Positions 7,700 through 9,422 of a stretch of 9,422 nt of DNA are shown one piece after another. The stretch comes from Thermoleophilia bacterium (lineage in GTDB: Bacteria; Actinomycetota; Thermoleophilia; Gaiellales; SKUG01). Under the pieces are notes generated by a model. The model was not told the origin of the DNA. It saw nothing but the letters and a program-made list of their open reading frames with translations, and made no database searches. The position numbers and the translations under genes are program-made. The number at the start of each line of letters is the position of its first letter. Position 1 is the first letter of the stretch. The stretch covers positions 1 to 9,422 of the forward strand of contig JAOPYU010000257.1 of assembly GCA_025964455.1 (NCBI GenBank), written 5' to 3'.

Positions 7700-8098
7700 G
7701 TGCGCGCGACCTTCCATCCCTTGCTGCTGTTGTTGACGGTGCTCGCGCTCGCCGGCTGCGACGCGCCGGGCGGCTCAGCGCTCAAGGAGACCGACGAGCC
7801 GGTCGATCGCGACCGCGGCCGGCAGCTGTTCCAGCAGACGTGCCGGGCGTGCCACTCGCTCGCCGATGCGCGCGCTGCCGGCGTGTTCGGCCCCGACCTC
7901 GACCTGCTCCAGCCGGACGCCGAACGGGTCCGCGAGCAGATCACCTCGGGCGGTGGCGGCATGCCCCCCGACCTGCTCGACGGCGAGGACGCGGACACCG
8001 TGGCGCGCTACGTCGGCGAGGTTGCAGGGGCCAAGCCCGAGGTCGAGGGCGAAGGCGGCACCCGCGGCAACGCCAAGCCATCAGGTGACGATGCCTGA
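7700..8098 (+). CDS. lipid-anchored monoheme class I cytochrome c
   Basis: A 132-residue exported electron carrier. The N-terminus is a lipoprotein signal peptide: a hydrophobic run (8-18) ending in the lipobox LAGC with C20 as the lipidation site, so the mature protein should be tethered to the outer face of the membrane. One heme c site, CRACH (C48, C51, H52), is followed by GPDLDLL (64-70) and GGGGMPP, where M88 is the likely sixth iron ligand; the final helix VARYVGEVAG closes the fold. The last 20 residues are a Gly/Glu/Lys-rich tail. The GTG at 7700 gives an ideal signal peptide; the nearby ATG at 7689 is in another frame. Ribosome-site evidence is weak (GCAGGG at 12-nt spacing), so a leaderless transcript is possible. 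The stop overlaps the next gene by 8 nt. A partner such as an oxidase or nitrite reductase is not in the window. Confidence 0.9.
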   Translation: MRATFHPLLLLLTVLALAGCDAPGGSALKETDEPVDRDRGRQLFQQTCRACHSLADARAAGVFGPDLDLLQPDAERVREQITSGGGGMPPDLLDGEDADTVARYVGEVAGAKPEVEGEGGTRGNAKPSGDDA

Positions 8099-8903
8099 GC
8101 TGCTCGTACAGTTGACCGACCTGCACGTGCGGGCCGACGCCGATCGTGACATCGCGGCGGAACGGGTCGATCGAGCGATCGAGCTGGTACGGCGGCTGGA
8201 TCCACGCCCCGCCGCCATCCTGCTGACCGGCGACCTCGTCAACTCGGGAGCGCCGGAGGAGTACACGCTGCTCGTCGAGCTGCTCGCCCCGCTGCTCGCG
8301 CTTGGCATCCCCGTGCTACCCCTGGTCGGCAACCACGATGACCGCGCACTGCTGCGCGAGTGCCTGTCGGGCGCGCCGAACGTGGCGCACCTCGGTCGTG
8401 AACGCCACCTGCAGTACGAGTGGCGCGCCGGCAGCTTCCGCGTGTTGTGCCTCGACACCCAGCACACCGGTCACGACGACGGCAAGTACTGCGACACGCG
8501 ACACGCGTGGCTCGCGGCGCGCCTGGCCGAGGACCCCGAGACCCCGACAATCCTCGCCATGCACCACCCGACCTTCCAGCTCGGTCTCCCCGCGATGGAC
8601 GAGCTCGCCGTGCGCGCCGACCACGCTGCCCGCTTCGAGGCGTTGGTCGCCGCCTCGCCCGCCGTCGAGCGGATCGTCTGCGGCCACGTGCACCGAGCCG
8701 CGACCGCGCGCGTCGCGCACGCACCCGCCTTCGCCTGCCCGAGCGTCTTCCTGCCGCTGCGCCCCGACCTGCAGCCCGGCGCCCGCATCACGCTCGTCGA
8801 CGGCCCGGTCGGCATCGGCCTGCACGTGCGCACGCCCGACGGCAGGCTCGCCAGCCACGTCCGAGTCATCGGCCCCGTCCCCCACGCCGCCCCGGTTGAT
8901 TAA
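8091..8903 (+). CDS. cpdA: class III cyclic-nucleotide phosphodiesterase (calcineurin-like metallophosphoesterase)
   Basis: A 270-residue cytoplasmic enzyme of the CpdA/Rv0805 family, expected to hydrolyse 3',5'-cAMP and possibly other phosphodiesters. All dinuclear-metal motifs are present in order: D10-L-H12, GDLVNSG (D48), GNHDD (N81, H82), MHHP (H158) and GHVHR (H199, H201). GNHDDRALLRECL, LDTQHTGHDDG and the WLAARL segment resemble mycobacterial Rv0805 closely. No signal peptide is visible. The ATG at 8091 overlaps the cytochrome gene by 8 nt (ATGCCTGA); an in-frame GTG at 8085 would add two residues. The frame stays open upstream to 7866, but that part lies within the cytochrome gene and is ignored. 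The overlap indicates co-transcription and translational coupling with the cytochrome, an unusual pairing. The family call is firm; cAMP as the physiological substrate is inferred. Confidence 0.9.
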   Translation: MPELLVQLTDLHVRADADRDIAAERVDRAIELVRRLDPRPAAILLTGDLVNSGAPEEYTLLVELLAPLLALGIPVLPLVGNHDDRALLRECLSGAPNVAHLGRERHLQYEWRAGSFRVLCLDTQHTGHDDGKYCDTRHAWLAARLAEDPETPTILAMHHPTFQLGLPAMDELAVRADHAARFEALVAASPAVERIVCGHVHRAATARVAHAPAFACPSVFLPLRPDLQPGARITLVDGPVGIGLHVRTPDGRLASHVRVIGPVPHAAPVD

Positions 8904-8945
8904 GTCGAGTTAGTTGCCCAAGGACCGCACAAAGTCGTCCGAACA

Positions 8946-8967
8946 GCCCGGCTGACCTGATCCGGGC
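8946..8967 (+). terminator. possible terminator hairpin after the phosphodiesterase gene
   Basis: A perfect 6-bp GC-only stem (GCCCGG, 8946-8951, with CCGGGC, 8962-8967) and a 10-nt loop lie 43 nt after the stop codon at 8903. No U tract follows. The larger structured repeat at 8969-9015 starts directly after it, so the two may act together. Confidence 0.4.
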
Positions 8968-8968
8968 G

Positions 8969-9015
8969 ATGCATGTGCGATCTGTCGACTTCATCTCGAC
9001 GTCCTGCACATCCAT
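8969..9015. repeat. interrupted inverted repeat upstream of serS
   Basis: Three paired blocks fold into one hairpin: ATG/CAT (8969-8971 with 9013-9015), ATGTGC/GCACAT (8973-8978 with 9006-9011) and GTCGA/TCGAC (8984-8988 with 8996-9000). They are separated by a symmetric 1x1 mismatch and a symmetric 5x5 internal loop around a 7-nt loop. It lies in the 189-nt gap between the phosphodiesterase gene and serS, about 78 nt before the serS start. It could be part of a terminator, a structured RNA or a DNA-binding site. I see no T-box hallmarks. Confidence 0.45.
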
Positions 9016-9080
9016 GGCACTTCGGAAGGCTCACCCGACCACGCACCGCCCTCACGCGGGCGAGCGCCTGCGGCAACCGG

Positions 9081-9086
9081 TAGCCT
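9081..9086 (+). promoter_or_regulatory. -10 box of a probable leaderless serS promoter
   Basis: TAGCCT fits TANNNT and ends 6 nt before the serS ATG, as in actinobacterial leaderless genes. There is no Shine-Dalgarno sequence. No convincing -35 box is seen 17 nt upstream. Confidence 0.5.
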
Positions 9087-9092
9087 TGGTCC

Positions 9093-9422
9093 ATGCTGGA
9101 CATCCGCCTGATCCGTGAGACCCCTGAAGTCGTCGAAGAGACGCTGCAGCGCCGTGGCGCGACGGCCGACCTGTCGAAGGTGCGCGAGCTCGACGAGCAG
9201 CGCCGCGCCGTCAACACGAAGCTGGACGACCTGCGCGCCGAGCGCAACTCGGCCTCCAAGTCGATCGGCGCGGCCAAGGGCCGGGGCGAGGATGCCGAGG
9301 CGGAGATGGCGGCCGTGCGCGAGCTCGGCGACCGCATGGACGCAGCGACCGAACGCGAGCGGGCCCTGGCCGGCAAGCTCGACACGATGATGCTCAACAT
9401 CCCCAACATCGTCCAGGACGAC
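9093..9422 (+). CDS. serS: seryl-tRNA synthetase, 5' part
   Basis: This enzyme charges tRNA(Ser) with serine in the cytoplasm. The 110 residues present, cut by the window end, are the N-terminal tRNA-binding arm. MLDIRLIRETPEVVEETLQR is the classic SerRS opening. A long antiparallel coiled coil follows (about 30-95: LRAERNSASKSIGAAKG, then ELGDRMDAATERERALAGKL), ending in MLNIPNI (about 101-107), which normally precedes the catalytic domain. The ATG at 9093 matches the family start exactly. The start lacks a ribosome-binding site and has a -10 box 6 nt upstream, so the mRNA is probably leaderless. The catalytic class II motifs lie beyond the window. Confidence 0.96.
   Translation, partial: MLDIRLIRETPEVVEETLQRRGATADLSKVRELDEQRRAVNTKLDDLRAERNSASKSIGAAKGRGEDAEAEMAAVRELGDRMDAATERERALAGKLDTMMLNIPNIVQDD

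Noticed and set aside
4941..7736. A 931-codon open frame on the plus strand
   Set aside because: It runs through the GDPD gene in another frame, two terminator hairpins and antisense to two well-supported minus-strand genes. The translation is Arg/His-rich with no family motif. Long chance frames are expected at this G+C.
7866..8090. Upstream extension of the phosphodiesterase frame
   Set aside because: It lies wholly within the cytochrome c gene in another frame and adds Arg/Ser/Thr-rich sequence before the family's normal N-terminus.
8904..9092. T-box or other riboswitch controlling serS
   Set aside because: No T-box consensus or antiterminator pair is visible, and the -10 box 6 nt before the ATG implies that the mRNA has no leader.
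8900..9409. A 169-codon minus-strand frame
   Set aside because: It is antisense to serS and crosses the intergenic hairpins; the Ser/Arg-rich translation has no recognisable motif.

Overview
This is a chromosomal segment with very high G+C, strong G/C bias at third codon positions, GTG starts next to ATG starts, and two genes that look leaderless. Together with a nuoL-nuoM-nuoN order and an M. tuberculosis Rv0805-like phosphodiesterase, this points to an actinobacterium (Actinomycetota). The divergent NuoM and the fused siroheme decarboxylase hint at a lineage away from the well-studied Streptomyces and Mycobacterium groups, but that placement is inference.

Positions 1-4385 (+) are the 3' end of a complex I (NADH:quinone oxidoreductase) operon: the C-terminal part of nuoL, complete nuoM and complete nuoN. 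They are tightly packed (9-nt gap, then a 4-nt GTGA overlap) and together encode the three antiporter-like proton-pumping membrane subunits. A glycerophosphodiester phosphodiesterase gene follows 70 nt later on the same strand (4456-5256). It ends against a convergent gene across a 164-nt gap that holds an imperfect 14-bp hairpin and a perfect 16-bp hairpin, probably a shared two-way terminator.

Positions 5421-7646 (-) hold two genes. One encodes an unrecognised 320-residue, cysteine-free, coiled-coil-rich protein with its own apparent promoter. The other is a two-domain siroheme decarboxylase (AhbA-AhbB/NirD-NirL fusion), which automatic annotation tends to label an Lrp/AsnC regulator. Divergent from the latter, 53 nt away, is a short (+) operon: a lipid-anchored monoheme c-type cytochrome overlapping by 8 nt a class III cyclic-nucleotide phosphodiesterase. 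After a 189-nt gap with two hairpins comes the 5' end of serS, cut by the window edge.

The common thread is respiratory: complex I, a membrane-tethered electron carrier and a tetrapyrrole enzyme that makes a heme or heme d1 precursor. GDPD, the phosphodiesterase and serS are housekeeping or signalling genes. I see no mobile element, CRISPR array, tRNA or rRNA. No clear new multi-gene system is present. The most interesting items are the siroheme decarboxylase fusion beside a cytochrome c, the orphan coiled-coil protein, the altered NuoM motifs and the apparent leaderless promoters.
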